Below the pieces are notes generated by a model. The model saw only the letters and a list, made by a program, of their open reading frames with translations, did not search any database and had not been told where the DNA came from. Source: Roseibaca calidilacus (GTDB lineage: Bacteria > Pseudomonadota > Alphaproteobacteria > Rhodobacterales > Rhodobacteraceae). From it: 64,000 nucleotides of DNA. The position numbers and the translations under genes are program-made. The stretch lies in contig NZ_FBYC01000004.1 in NCBI RefSeq assembly GCF_001517585.1, forward strand, positions 2,561,001 through 2,625,000. The letters are read 5' to 3'. Positions 46,131-55,578 of this stretch are shown piece after piece; position 1 is the first letter of the stretch; every line of letters starts with the position of its first letter.

Positions 46131-47378
46131 TCAGGGCGCATAAGGATTTGGATGTGCGGGCAGGACGGTGCCGGCGCAGGCACCAAAGCCGATGCGGTGG
46201 TCGGGGGCGATGGCCGCACCGTGGAAGGTGATCGTATCACCATCATGCAAAAAGGCGCGCGGGGTGCCGTTGACAGTGACAGGGGTTTGCCCGCCCCAGG
46301 ATAGTTCCAGCATGGACCCCCGACTGTCGGGTGTGGGGCCAGAGATGGTGCCGGAGCCCAGCAGATCACCCACCCGCATGGGGCAGCCGCTTGTGGTGTG
46401 ATGCGCCAGTTGCTGCGCGGGGGAATAGTAAAGCTCGCGCGTGTTGGTGCTGGCGATGGTCTGGGGCGTGCCGTGTTCGGGTGTCAGCGTGACCGACAGC
46501 GCGATATCGTGGAAATCGTGGCCCGCATCGGCCAGATGCGGCAGCAGCGGAGTTTCACGCGCTGGTGGGGGCGCGCGGAACGGGTCGAGCGCTGTGCGCA
46601 TGACAATCCACGGGCTGATCGTGGTGGCGGTGGCCTTGGACTGAAACGGTCCAAGCGGCTGGTATTCCCACGCCTGAATATCACGCGCGGACCAGTCGTT
46701 CAGCAGCACATAGCCGAAGATCATGTCTTGCGCTTGCGCTACGGTGACAGGGCCGGTCGAGGACTGCCCGACGATCGCGCCCAGCTCCAGTTCGAAATCG
46801 AACCGGGCCGAGGGCGCGAAGCGCGGCGCGCTCTCATCCGGGCCTTTGACCTGCCCCCAAGGGCGGCGGATGGGCGTGCCCGACACAACGACCGAAGACG
46901 CCCGCCCGTTATACCCGATGGGAATGTGCAGCCAGTTTGCCGGCAGTGCGTTGTCCGCCCCGCGAAACATGGTGCCGACATTGGTGGCATGGTGGCGGCC
47001 TGCGTAGAAATCGGTGAACTCCGTTACAGTGAAGGGCATTTGCAGCGTTGCCCCCGCCATCGGGTGCAGATGGGGAGCAACCCGGTCGCGCTTTGATGCA
47101 GCCTGCCGCAACAGGTCGGTCATTTGGTCGCGGAACGCGGCCCATATGGCGGGACCAGCGGCCATCAAGGCGTTCCATGACGGGTGGGCCAGCAGGGGCG
47201 CGCCAAGGTCCAGCAGCCCGGCACCCTCTAAACCGGTCGCATCTGCGATCCGGTCGCCGATGGCCACGCCGCAGCGGGGGCCATTCCCGGCATCGAACAC
47301 CCCCAGCGCAAGGTTGTTCAGCGGAAAATCGCAGTCCGGTGCATTGGCGCTTTCGACCCAGCTTGGCAGCAATCCCAT
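46131..47378 (-). CDS. fahA: Fumarylacetoacetase
   Basis: Cleaves fumarylacetoacetate to fumarate and acetoacetate, the last step of tyrosine/homogentisate breakdown. The 415 aa show the N-terminal FAH domain and the catalytic region: DFYAGRHHATNVGTMFRG with the catalytic His, metal ligands in FELELGAIVG, LNDWSARDIQAWEYQPLGPF and the C-terminal GFGACAGTVLPA. Length is typical. It follows a metallo-hydrolase by 10 nt. No maleylacetoacetate isomerase is in the window; the operon may use a glutathione transferase elsewhere or tolerate isomerisation by glutathione. Confidence 0.95.
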   Translation of the reverse strand: MGLLPSWVESANAPDCDFPLNNLALGVFDAGNGPRCGVAIGDRIADATGLEGAGLLDLGAPLLAHPSWNALMAAGPAIWAAFRDQMTDLLRQAASKRDRVAPHLHPMAGATLQMPFTVTEFTDFYAGRHHATNVGTMFRGADNALPANWLHIPIGYNGRASSVVVSGTPIRRPWGQVKGPDESAPRFAPSARFDFELELGAIVGQSSTGPVTVAQAQDMIFGYVLLNDWSARDIQAWEYQPLGPFQSKATATTISPWIVMRTALDPFRAPPPARETPLLPHLADAGHDFHDIALSVTLTPEHGTPQTIASTNTRELYYSPAQQLAHHTTSGCPMRVGDLLGSGTISGPTPDSRGSMLELSWGGQTPVTVNGTPRAFLHDGDTITFHGAAIAPDHRIGFGACAGTVLPAHPNPYAP

Positions 47379-47388
47379 CGCGCGCCCC

Positions 47389-48234
47389 CTAGAATTCGAC
47401 CGTCAGCCCGTCATGGGCCAGTGTGAAGGGGCCATCCCAATGCCCGGAAATGGCGGCCTGCCAATCGGTCAAGCCGAAAGCCGGGTCATCGGCGGGGATG
47501 ATGTGGTAAAAGACCAGATGCCCGACGCCCGCTTGCGTCGCGATCTGCGCGGCTTGGTCGGCGGTGGAATGGCTGCCTGTCAGGTGCGCGCGCAGCTTGT
47601 CGCCCATGCCTGTCTTGGCGATGATCGCTTCAATTCCTTGCGGCAACATGGCTTCGTGCAGCAGCACATCGGCGCCCTGCGCCAGATCGGCCAGCGGCGG
47701 GAAATAGGCGGTGTCGGCAGACAGGCACAGCGATTTGCCGTCTGCGTCAAGGCGCAGGGCGAAGCAATCGGTAACTGGCGGGTGCGGCACGCGCAGGGCA
47801 CGGGCATGAACCGGGCCGAGGGTGAATGCGCCTTCGTCCAGTACATGCAGGCGGACCAGATCGTCCAGCGGCGGGCGGCCTTCATCGGTCACGCGCAAGT
47901 CGCAGTCAAACGCCATCGACGCCATGAACCCGTCCCAATAGGCGCGCAGCCCCGGCGGCCCCCAGATATGCAGCGGCGTTCTCAGCCCCGTGGTCCATGC
48001 CGTGTGCACAAGCGGGCCAAGTTCCAGAACATGGTCGGAATGCAGATGCGTGATGACAATCTGCGACAGGCCGCGCAAATCGACCCCTGCCTGCACCAGC
48101 CCGCGTGTCACGCCCAGCCCGCAATCAACTACGATCTGCGCGCCGCCCATCTGAACCAGCAAGGATGTGGGCATAGCCCCGTCCTTGCGCAGGGCGGGGC
48201 CACCCTTGGCCCCAAGGATGGTGACGCTTGCCAT
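47389..48234 (-). CDS. MBL-fold hydrolase (RNase Z-like)
   Basis: A 281-aa metallo-beta-lactamase-fold protein with an intact metal site: THLHSDH, later His in RVPHPPV, Asp in LSADTAYF and His in LTGSHSTADQAA. The architecture resembles RNase Z/arylsulfatase-type hydrolases. It is 3 nt downstream of hmgA, so it belongs to the homogentisate operon. Its substrate is not known; it may hydrolyse a lactone or ester formed from pathway intermediates. Confidence 0.82.
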   Translation of the reverse strand: MASVTILGAKGGPALRKDGAMPTSLLVQMGGAQIVVDCGLGVTRGLVQAGVDLRGLSQIVITHLHSDHVLELGPLVHTAWTTGLRTPLHIWGPPGLRAYWDGFMASMAFDCDLRVTDEGRPPLDDLVRLHVLDEGAFTLGPVHARALRVPHPPVTDCFALRLDADGKSLCLSADTAYFPPLADLAQGADVLLHEAMLPQGIEAIIAKTGMGDKLRAHLTGSHSTADQAAQIATQAGVGHLVFYHIIPADDPAFGLTDWQAAISGHWDGPFTLAHDGLTVEF

Positions 48235-48237
48235 GGC

Positions 48238-49593
48238 TTACTTGCGCCCCGGCGTGCCGTCGAATTTCTTGTCCAGACTGTTCCAGCAGTCGATATAATC
48301 GTCCTGCAGCGGCGCTTCGGTGGCGGCGAACCGCGTCAGGTGTTGCGGGAAGCGGGTTTCGAACATGAAGGACATGGTGTTGTCCAGCTTGTCGGGGCCG
48401 AGGTTCGCGTTCGATGCTTTCTCGAACGCGTCGCGGTCGGGGCCATGCGGCAGCATCATGTTATGCAGGCTCATCCCGCCGGGCACGAACCCTTGGGGTT
48501 TCGCATCATACTGGCCATAAATATTGCCCATCAATTCCGACATGATGTTTTTATGATACCAAGGCGGGCGGAAGGTGTTTTCGGCCACCATCCAACGCTC
48601 GCGGAACAGCACGAAGTCGATATTCGCGGTGCCCGGCACGCCTGAAGGCGCGGTCAGCACGGTAAAGATGGATGGGTCCGGGTGGTCGAACAGAATGGCA
48701 CCCACCGGGCAATAGGTGCGCAGGTCATACTTGTAGGGCGCGTAATTGCCATGCCATGCAACCACATCCAGTGGGCTTTGCGCGATCTGGGTTTCGTGGA
48801 ATTGGCCGCACCATTTAATGGTCAGGGTGGACGGCGCTTCGCGATCCTCGAACGCCGCAACGGGCGCTTTGAAATCGCGCGGGTTGGCCATGCAATTGGC
48901 GCCGATGGGGCCGCGCCCCGGCATCTCGAATTTTTGGCCGTAATTCTCGCAGACGAAGCCACGGCAGGGGCCATCCAGCACCTCTACCCGATAGACCAAG
49001 CCGCGCGGGATGATGGCGATCTCCTTGGGTTCTATGTCGATGATCCCAAGCTCTGTGCAAAAACGCAAACGCCCTTCCTGCGGCACCACCAGCAATTCGC
49101 TGTCTGCCGAATAGAAATAGGCATCCACCATCGATTCGGTCACAAGGTAGACATGGCTTGCCATGCCCACCTGCGTGTTCACATCGCCCGCCGTGGTCAT
49201 GGTGCGCATACCTGTCAGCCATGTCAGCCTTTGGTCGGCATGTGGCACCGGGTTCCAGCGGTATTGGCCCAGCGAAATGACATCCGGGTCCACGCAAGGC
49301 GCGGATTTCCAATAGGGCAGGTCGATCTTGGTGTAGCGCGCCGAATGCTTCACGCTTGGCCGAATGCGGTAAGTCCATGTGCGTTCGGGCGGGTTGGCCG
49401 TGAAGGCCGTGCCCGACAGTTGTTCACCATACAGGCCATAGTCGCATTTCTGCGGGCTGTTCATGCCTTGGGGCAGGGCGCCGGGCAGGGCCTCTGTCTC
49501 GAAATCGTTGCCCCAGCCGGGCATGTAGCCTTCGTGCGGGCCAGTGTGCGACGGCGCGCGGACCATTCCTTGCGGCAGATCGTGACGGGTCAT
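48238..49593 (-). CDS. hmgA: Homogentisate 1,2-dioxygenase
   Basis: Opens the aromatic ring of homogentisate to maleylacetoacetate using Fe(II) and O2. The 451 aa have the diagnostic start [20 protein letters not shown], the iron-ligand stretch [16 protein letters not shown] (His and Glu) and the later MLPHGPD with a further His. The start at MTRHDLPQG has GGGAGG upstream; the frame is open a little further but runs into the promoter. First gene of a seven-gene operon. Divergent from a MarR gene that likely controls it. Confidence 0.97.
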   Translation of the reverse strand: MTRHDLPQGMVRAPSHTGPHEGYMPGWGNDFETEALPGALPQGMNSPQKCDYGLYGEQLSGTAFTANPPERTWTYRIRPSVKHSARYTKIDLPYWKSAPCVDPDVISLGQYRWNPVPHADQRLTWLTGMRTMTTAGDVNTQVGMASHVYLVTESMVDAYFYSADSELLVVPQEGRLRFCTELGIIDIEPKEIAIIPRGLVYRVEVLDGPCRGFVCENYGQKFEMPGRGPIGANCMANPRDFKAPVAAFEDREAPSTLTIKWCGQFHETQIAQSPLDVVAWHGNYAPYKYDLRTYCPVGAILFDHPDPSIFTVLTAPSGVPGTANIDFVLFRERWMVAENTFRPPWYHKNIMSELMGNIYGQYDAKPQGFVPGGMSLHNMMLPHGPDRDAFEKASNANLGPDKLDNTMSFMFETRFPQHLTRFAATEAPLQDDYIDCWNSLDKKFDGTPGRK

Positions 49594-49617
49594 GGCAGCC
49601 CTCCCTTGCTTGCCCCT

Positions 49618-49646
49618 GTTATTTGTTGCAAATGCAACTATGTCAA
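49618..49646 (-). promoter_or_regulatory. hmgA operon promoter
   Basis: On the minus strand: perfect -35 TTGACA (49641-49646), a 17-nt spacer and -10 AATAAC (49618-49623, 4/6). It lies 25-53 nt before the hmgA start and is the clearest sigma-70-type promoter in this part of the window. Confidence 0.75.
49625..49638. promoter_or_regulatory. MarR operator between -35 and -10
   Basis: A perfect palindrome GTTGCA-AA-TGCAAC sits entirely within the promoter spacer, so a bound regulator would block RNA polymerase. An extra half-site TGCAAC is at 49655-49660, nearer the marR gene. The divergent MarR protein is the obvious binder, probably released by homogentisate or a relative. Confidence 0.7.
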
Positions 49647-49685
49647 GGCTATCGTGCAACGGCAATACACCTTATAGGTCCGACC

Positions 49686-50147
49686 ATGCGTGACACGCCC
49701 CGCCCCGAATTCGACCTTGATGCCTTCATGCCCTATCTGCTGAACCAAGCGGCAGAGCATGTCAGCCTTGGCTTTGCCGCCACCTACAAGGCGGAATATG
49801 GCCTGACGCGCACGCAATGGCGGGTCATGGCCAATCTGGGCCGCTTCGGCGCTATGAGCGCGGTCGAGATTTGCCGCATCAGCCATATCGAGAAAACCCG
49901 TGTCTCGCGCGCCGTGGCGCAACTGGAAGGGGCGGGCTACCTGACCCGCGCCCGCGCCGCCGATGACCGCCGCCGCGAGGATCTGGCCCTGACAGACGCG
50001 GGCCGCGCTGTGTTCGTGGCTTTGGGCGCGCGTGGTGTGGCCTATCAGGCCGCGATGGTCGAGCGTATCGGGCCAGAGCGCTTTGCCGCGCTGGAAGACG
50101 GCTTGCGCGCCCTGATCGCGGCTTATGGCGCGCCTGCGGGTGATTGA
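49686..50147 (+). CDS. MarR-family transcriptional regulator
   Basis: A 153-aa winged-helix regulator with the MarR core: LTRTQWRVMANLGRFGAMSAVEICRISHIEKTRVSRAV, then the wing RAADDRRREDLALTDAGR. I set the start at MRDTPRPEF, 92 nt from hmgA; earlier in-frame starts would run into the operator. It likely represses the hmgA operon and itself through the palindrome at 49625-49638. Ligand presumably an aromatic acid of the pathway (inference from context). Confidence 0.92.
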   Translation: MRDTPRPEFDLDAFMPYLLNQAAEHVSLGFAATYKAEYGLTRTQWRVMANLGRFGAMSAVEICRISHIEKTRVSRAVAQLEGAGYLTRARAADDRRREDLALTDAGRAVFVALGARGVAYQAAMVERIGPERFAALEDGLRALIAAYGAPAGD

Positions 50148-50180
50148 CCGAGGCCCCGCGGCACAGGCATAAGCGCGCCC

Positions 50181-52610
50181 ATGCGCCTGCCGATTGACGA
50201 TATCCTGCCCGACCTGAAAACCGCCTTGGCCGCCCATGGCCGTGCGGTGCTGCAAGCGCCCCCCGGCGCGGGCAAAACAACCCGCGTGCCGCTTGCGCTG
50301 TTGGACCAGATTGCGGGCCGGATTGTCATGCTGGAACCGCGCCGCATTGCTGCGCGCGCGGCCGCCGAACAAATGGCGCGGTTGCTGGGTGAAGACGTGG
50401 GCGCAACGGTAGGCTACCGTATTCGCGGCGAGGCGGTGGTGTCCAAAGCGACGCGAATAGAGGTCGTGACCGAAGGCATTCTGACGCGGATGCTGCAATC
50501 GGACCCGGAATTGACCGGCGTGGGCGCGGTGATCTTTGACGAATTTCACGAACGGTCGTTGAACGCCGATCTGGGTTTGGCTCTGACCTACGAAGTGCGC
50601 AGCGCGCTGCGCCCCGATCTGGTGTTGCTGGTCATGTCTGCCACGCTGGATGCCGACCCGGTCGCGGCACTGCTGGATGATGCGCCCATTCTGACCGCCC
50701 AAGGCCGCGCTTTCCCGGTCGAAACCCGCTGGCTGGACCGGCCCCGCCGCAAGGAGGAGCGGTTTGAGAATGCCGCCGCTGCGTTGGTTCTGGATGCGGC
50801 CGCGCAGACCGAAGGCGCGATCCTGGTCTTTCTGCCGGGGGAAGGGGAAATCCGCCGTGTGGCGTCGCTGCTTGAGGGTCGCGTGCCCGGCGGTGCAATC
50901 CGCCCGCTTTATGGTGCGCTGCCCATGGCGGCCCAACGCGCGGCGATTGCGCCCGACGCGACCGCGCGCAAGATCGTGCTGGCAACTTCCATTGCCGAAA
51001 CCTCGCTGACGATTGAAGATGTCCGCGTGGTGGTCGATTGCGGGCTGGCGCGGCGCGCGCGGTTCGACCCCGGCACGGGCATGTCGCGGCTTGTTACCGA
51101 GCGCGTGACACGGGCAGAGGCCACACAGCGCGCGGGCCGCGCCGGTCGCGTGGCAGAAGGTGTGTGTTTCCGCATGTGGGCGCGGGCTGAAGAAGGCGCA
51201 CTCGCCGCCTTCGCCCCGCCAGAGATTGCGCGCGCCGACCTTGCCGGGCTGGCGCTGGAACTGGCCGCGTGGGGTGGGGACGATCTGCGCTTTCTGACCC
51301 CGCCTCCCGACGCCGCGCTGGCAGAGGCGCGCGCGCTTCTGGCCGATCTGGGCGCGCTGGACGGGGCGGGGCGCATTACCGCGCATGGCCGGGCGATGGT
51401 GGCTTTGCCGCTGCACCCGCGATTGGCGCATATGGTGCTGCATGCAGGGCAGGGGGCAGCCCCCATGGCCGCGCTTTTGTCCGAAGGCGATGTGCTGCGC
51501 GCGGCGCCGGTGGACCTGTCCTTGCGGTTGGACGCGCTGCGCGATGCCAAGGCACTTCAGGCGCGCCACCCCTATGACCTGCACCGCCCCACACTAGAGC
51601 GCGCGCGCGACACGCTGCGCCGGATCAAGCGGCAAGGTGTCGGTAGCGCGGGGCTTAGTCCGGCCGAAATAGCGGCGCTCGCCTACCCAGACCGCATCGG
51701 GCTGCGGCGCAAGGGCGACGCTCCGCGCTACGTCCTGTCGGGCGGCAAGGGCGCAGTCCTGCCCGAAGGCGACCCGCTGGCGCAGGCCCGCCTGCTGGTC
51801 GTGACCGATACCGATGGCGACCCGCGCGAGGCGCGCATTCGCCAAGCGATTACGATAGCGGAAAGCGATCTGCGCGGCCTCTATGGCGCGCGCTTTCGCT
51901 GGGACCGTAGCTGCCACTGGTCGAAACGCGAGCGAAAGATCGTTGCGCGCGAATGCGAATGTTTCGGTGCCTTGGTGCTGCATGAACGCCATTGGCGCGA
52001 CCCGGATGATGCCATGCTGATTGCAGCCGCTTGCGATGGACTGCGCGATCTGGGGCTGCCAATGTCCGATGCCGCGCGCCGGTTTCTTGCACGGGTGGCG
52101 CTGCTGCGGGCGCAAGGGGCCGAGCTGCCCGACATGTCGGAGAACGCCTTGTTGGACGGGTTGGAAGACTGGCTTGGTCCGTATCTGTCCCACGCGCGCA
52201 GCGCCGAAGACCTGCGCGCGCTGGACCTGCTGCCAGCCCTGCGCGCCCGGCTGGACTGGGCGCAGTCGCAGATGTTGGATGAGCAAGCCCCGGCGCATTT
52301 CGTCAGCCCCTTGGGCAACCGCGTGCCGATTGACTATTCGGGTGATGCGCCCGAGGTGCAGTTGCGCTTGCAGGAACTGTTCGGGCAGGCCACGCACCCG
52401 ACCATCGGGCCGGGGCGGGTGCCCTTGCGGTTGGTTCTGTTGTCGCCCGCTCGTCGCCCGGTGCAGGTGACAACCGACCTGCCCGGCTTCTGGGCCAACA
52501 GCTATGCCGATGTGCGCAAGGATATGCGCGGCCAATACCCCAAGCACCCTTGGCCCGAAAACCCGGTGCAGGCCGATCCCACTTTGCGCGCAAAGCCGCG
52601 CAAGGGCTGA
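50181..52610 (+). CDS. hrpB: ATP-dependent RNA helicase HrpB
   Basis: DEAH/RHA-type helicase of the HrpB family; physiological substrate unclear. The 809 aa show Walker A PPGAGKTT (27-34), the DEFH box (120-123), SATLD, the helicase-C motifs (ATSIAETSLTIEDV and QRAGRAGR) and the HrpB-specific C-terminal domain ending near LPGFWANSYADVRKDMRGQYPKHPWPENP, cited here in short pieces: NSYADVRKDM and YPKHPWPE. Length is standard. It follows marR by 33 nt but is unlikely to be functionally tied to it. Confidence 0.95.
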   Translation: MRLPIDDILPDLKTALAAHGRAVLQAPPGAGKTTRVPLALLDQIAGRIVMLEPRRIAARAAAEQMARLLGEDVGATVGYRIRGEAVVSKATRIEVVTEGILTRMLQSDPELTGVGAVIFDEFHERSLNADLGLALTYEVRSALRPDLVLLVMSATLDADPVAALLDDAPILTAQGRAFPVETRWLDRPRRKEERFENAAAALVLDAAAQTEGAILVFLPGEGEIRRVASLLEGRVPGGAIRPLYGALPMAAQRAAIAPDATARKIVLATSIAETSLTIEDVRVVVDCGLARRARFDPGTGMSRLVTERVTRAEATQRAGRAGRVAEGVCFRMWARAEEGALAAFAPPEIARADLAGLALELAAWGGDDLRFLTPPPDAALAEARALLADLGALDGAGRITAHGRAMVALPLHPRLAHMVLHAGQGAAPMAALLSEGDVLRAAPVDLSLRLDALRDAKALQARHPYDLHRPTLERARDTLRRIKRQGVGSAGLSPAEIAALAYPDRIGLRRKGDAPRYVLSGGKGAVLPEGDPLAQARLLVVTDTDGDPREARIRQAITIAESDLRGLYGARFRWDRSCHWSKRERKIVARECECFGALVLHERHWRDPDDAMLIAAACDGLRDLGLPMSDAARRFLARVALLRAQGAELPDMSENALLDGLEDWLGPYLSHARSAEDLRALDLLPALRARLDWAQSQMLDEQAPAHFVSPLGNRVPIDYSGDAPEVQLRLQELFGQATHPTIGPGRVPLRLVLLSPARRPVQVTTDLPGFWANSYADVRKDMRGQYPKHPWPENPVQADPTLRAKPRKG

Positions 52611-52643
52611 ATGCGCGCCCTTCGTTGTCTTGGCAAGATGAAC

Positions 52644-53471
52644 TTAGGGGTTTGGAAGGCGAATATGTGCCGTAACCGGACCGTCCGGGGCAATGCGGGC
52701 GATGGCGCTTTGCAGCGGTTCATAGGCGACCGACATGCTATGTGCGTTCGCGTGCAGAATCGTATCGCGGTCCATTACCCAAGCCACATGCCCGCGCCAG
52801 AACAGCAAATCGCCGCGCTGGGCCGGTGTGTCGGGCGGCAGGGCATGCAGCGCAAAGGCGCGTTCTTGCAAATCGCTATCGGCCGGGCAGGGGCGGTTGC
52901 AGGCGTGCAGCGCCACCTGCACCAACCCGGAACAGTCGATCCCTGCATGGCTGTTGCCGCCCCATAGGTAAGGGGTGCCGCGCAAGCGTTCGGCCACCGC
53001 GACAGGGTCGGTTTCGGGCCGATCGCAAGGCACGGCGTGCTGGGCAGGCACGAAATGCCCGCAATCGGTTTGCAGGAACGCCGCCTGCGCGCCGGTAATG
53101 ACCAGTCGCGCGTTCAGCGATAGCGCGGCCTGTTCCGGGCTTTTCAGATCGGGCGCGGTGTAAAGATGGCTGGCCCCCGCGCTGATGCGATGCGTGGGCG
53201 TTTGCGCCGGGCCAAGCGCATCGGCCCGGACCCAGCCGCAATAGCCATCCCAAAGGATATAGGCCATGTCCTGCGCTTGCTCTATGACGGTGACCTGCGC
53301 GCCGCGCAACACTTGGCGGTCGCGCGGGCCATGCGGGTGGCGTAGCAGGTTGGCCAGCGGGGCGACAATGCTGGCGGGCCTGCCGGGCGTGAAGGCGGGC
53401 GCGTCGATCTGGCCGCGCAGGCTGTCATGCGCAATGCGGCCCGAAAACGGGGTCAGGCGCGGATCGCTCAC
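52644..53471 (-). CDS. NlpC/P60-family cell-wall peptidase
   Basis: A 275-aa protein with SH3-like repeats in the first 140 residues and an NlpC/P60 cysteine peptidase domain. The catalytic Cys lies in HAGIDCSGLVQVAL and the His in RGHVAWVMD. It probably cleaves peptidoglycan stem peptides, typically between D-Glu and diaminopimelate. There is no signal peptide, so it could act on recycled muropeptides in the cytosol. It overlaps the aminopeptidase upstream by 4 nt; a wall-peptide recycling pair is a sensible inference. Confidence 0.9.
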   Translation of the reverse strand: MSDPRLTPFSGRIAHDSLRGQIDAPAFTPGRPASIVAPLANLLRHPHGPRDRQVLRGAQVTVIEQAQDMAYILWDGYCGWVRADALGPAQTPTHRISAGASHLYTAPDLKSPEQAALSLNARLVITGAQAAFLQTDCGHFVPAQHAVPCDRPETDPVAVAERLRGTPYLWGGNSHAGIDCSGLVQVALHACNRPCPADSDLQERAFALHALPPDTPAQRGDLLFWRGHVAWVMDRDTILHANAHSMSVAYEPLQSAIARIAPDGPVTAHIRLPNP

Positions 53472-54868
53472 AGACCCAGCACATCGGGCAGCGCGGCAAA
53501 TAGCGCGCGCGCCCCTTGGGCCGCGCCGCCCTTGGGCCGGCCGGGGGCCGGTTTGGGCTGGTAGCCGTAAATGTCGAAATGCGCAAAGCGTGTGCCGTCT
53601 GTGACAAAGCGCTCAAGAAACAGTGCCGCCGTGATCGACCCGGCCATGCCACCGCTGGGCGCATTGTCCAGATCGGCGATGCCCGGTTCGATCATGGTCT
53701 GATAGCCGGGGTAGAGCGGCATTTGCCAAAGCGGGTCGCGCATCCGGGCGCTGGCGGCCATGAGCCTTTGGGCAAAGCCGTCGTCATGCGTGTAAAACGG
53801 CGCGATGTCGGGACCAAGGGCAACACGCGCGGCCCCGGTCAGCGTGGCCATGCAGATCAGGGCATCGGGCTGTTCTTCGCAGGCAAGCGCCAGCGCGTCG
53901 GCCAGCACAAGGCGGCCTTCGGCGTCGGTGTTGTTCACCTCTATCGTCAGCCCCTTGCGCGAGGTCAGCACGTCACCCGGCCGCATGGCGCTGCCGGACA
54001 CCGCGTTTTCCACCGCCGGGATCAGCACGCGCAACTGCACGGGCCAGCCTGTTGCCATGATCATCTGTGCCAGACCCAGCACCGTGGCTGCCCCGCCCAT
54101 GTCCTTTTTCATCAGGCCCATAGATGCACCGGGTTTCAGGTTCAGCCCGCCCGTGTCAAAGCAGACGCCTTTGCCGACAAGTGTCAGCTTCGGCCCGGTT
54201 TGGCCCCAGCGCATGTCCAGCAGGCGCGGCGCGCGGTCCGACGCGCGCCCGACCGCATGAATCAGCGGCAGGTTCTGATACAGAAGATCATCGCCATAGG
54301 TGACGGACATGTCGGCCCCGAAACGGGTGGCCAGCGCCATGGCCGCGCTTTCCAGCTCTTCCGGGCCAAGGGCCGCAGCGGGGGTGTTGATAAGATCGCG
54401 CGTGAAGACCTCGGCGGCGGCAAGGATCTGAAGCTGCGCGGTGTCCGCCCCGTCAGGCACCACGAGTTCGGCTATGTCGGGGCGCGGGCTGGGCGCTCCG
54501 GCGCGGAAACTATAGCCTGCCAGTAGCCAGCCCAGACATTCTTCGGCCAGCGCATCGGGGGCTAGCGCATGGTGCAGCTTGTAGCGTGCGGCGGGGAGGG
54601 CGCGGCGGCAGCCCCCCAGCAAAAAGCGGTCCCGCTGGCGGTCGCGGGCCGTGCCATGGCCGATCACGGCACTGACCAAGCCCCCATCCGGGTCGGGAAC
54701 CAACGCGATATCGCCCAGTTTTGCAGCAAACCCGGTTGCACCGATCCAGGTGCGCACCCGGCGCGATTGGGTTTCCAGCCAGCTTTCGAAATTTTCCACG
54801 GCAACAAGGTGCAATTCCTTGGTGCCATGACCATCAGGGGCAAAGCTGTAGGGCGAAGCGGCGGTCAT
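53468..54868 (-). CDS. M17 leucyl aminopeptidase family protein
   Basis: A 466-aa cytosolic zinc aminopeptidase. The signature NTDAEGRLVLADAL and the metal-site GVCFDTGGLNLKPGASMG are intact. The N-terminal 150 residues are the usual less conserved domain. An ATG six codons upstream (54886) lacks a ribosome-binding site, whereas AAGGA lies 9 nt before 54868. It is translationally coupled to the NlpC/P60 peptidase, with which it may degrade peptidoglycan peptides. Confidence 0.92.
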   Translation of the reverse strand: MTAASPYSFAPDGHGTKELHLVAVENFESWLETQSRRVRTWIGATGFAAKLGDIALVPDPDGGLVSAVIGHGTARDRQRDRFLLGGCRRALPAARYKLHHALAPDALAEECLGWLLAGYSFRAGAPSPRPDIAELVVPDGADTAQLQILAAAEVFTRDLINTPAAALGPEELESAAMALATRFGADMSVTYGDDLLYQNLPLIHAVGRASDRAPRLLDMRWGQTGPKLTLVGKGVCFDTGGLNLKPGASMGLMKKDMGGAATVLGLAQMIMATGWPVQLRVLIPAVENAVSGSAMRPGDVLTSRKGLTIEVNNTDAEGRLVLADALALACEEQPDALICMATLTGAARVALGPDIAPFYTHDDGFAQRLMAASARMRDPLWQMPLYPGYQTMIEPGIADLDNAPSGGMAGSITAALFLERFVTDGTRFAHFDIYGYQPKPAPGRPKGGAAQGARALFAALPDVLGL

Positions 54869-54954
54869 CCAGATATGTCCTTCCATGCGTTTGAAGGGAC
54901 ACTAGACCAGCCAGCTCTGAATTTGCAGCGCTTTTTCGTTGTCTTGGGCCGTGG

Positions 54955-55350
54955 CTACATGCGCAGTTGCGGCAAGTCCCATAGCATGACAAGCGACCGG
55001 TCGCCGATGCGCTTTACGCGCTCCCACAGCGCCGGAAGGGCCATGCGGTTGTCCGCCGCCAAGGCCTGCACCACCGCGCCCAAAGACTGCGCCAGCGTGA
55101 TTAGCCCGGTATCCTTTGCCAATGCCGCCAAAGTGCGCAGCCTGTCGGCGTCCAAGGCGCTTGCCTTTTCCAGCGCCGTGGCGTCAAGCGAGGTGATCCC
55201 ATCGGTAAGTTCGACAACGCGCCGCATGAGAATATCTTCCGCAATGACAGCGCCATGTGTGCGAAACAGAGCGCTGATAGCCGCGCTATCCACGCTGATA
55301 CTGTCCGAGGGTTTGAGGCGGGTAATCGCTAACATGGGCATGTCCAGCAT
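54955..55350 (-). CDS. Hypothetical cytosolic protein
   Basis: A mostly helical protein of about 131 aa (MLDMPMLAITRLKPSDSISV at the start) with repeated Leu/Ala heptads (LEKASALDADRLRTLAALA, cited in parts) and a C-terminus KRIGDRSLVMLWDL. I do not recognise the family. Start is uncertain: ATGs at 55350, 55341 and 55335 are all possible and none has a strong ribosome-binding site. Codon use fits the genome. It is 86 nt upstream of the aminopeptidase on the same strand. Confidence 0.55.
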   Translation of the reverse strand: MLDMPMLAITRLKPSDSISVDSAAISALFRTHGAVIAEDILMRRVVELTDGITSLDATALEKASALDADRLRTLAALAKDTGLITLAQSLGAVVQALAADNRMALPALWERVKRIGDRSLVMLWDLPQLRM

Positions 55351-55578
55351 TATAGAAGAACGGCTGCAATATCGCAGCATTTGTTTAAGAAGCGGTTTAA
55401 GCTGGCCCGGTCTTCTTTTAAAATTAAAATCGAGTTCCTACGTTATGCCATCATTGCAGCGAAAATAAGGCAATTCGCACTGGATATTGCATCAGCTTGA
55501 CATGTGCCTGCGCGTCTGGGTCGTCTTGACAAAGCTTTGCAACAGGCAGACAGCCGCCGCGAAACCTAGGATAGCGCC

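Noticed and set aside
49638..51584. A 648-codon minus-strand open frame opposite marR and hrpB
   Set aside because: Shadow of two well-supported plus-strand genes; it would also span the divergent promoter region.
55497..55532. Two TTGACA hexamers upstream of the SulP gene as promoters
   Set aside because: Neither has a -10-like hexamer at 16-18 nt; no promoter call can be supported.
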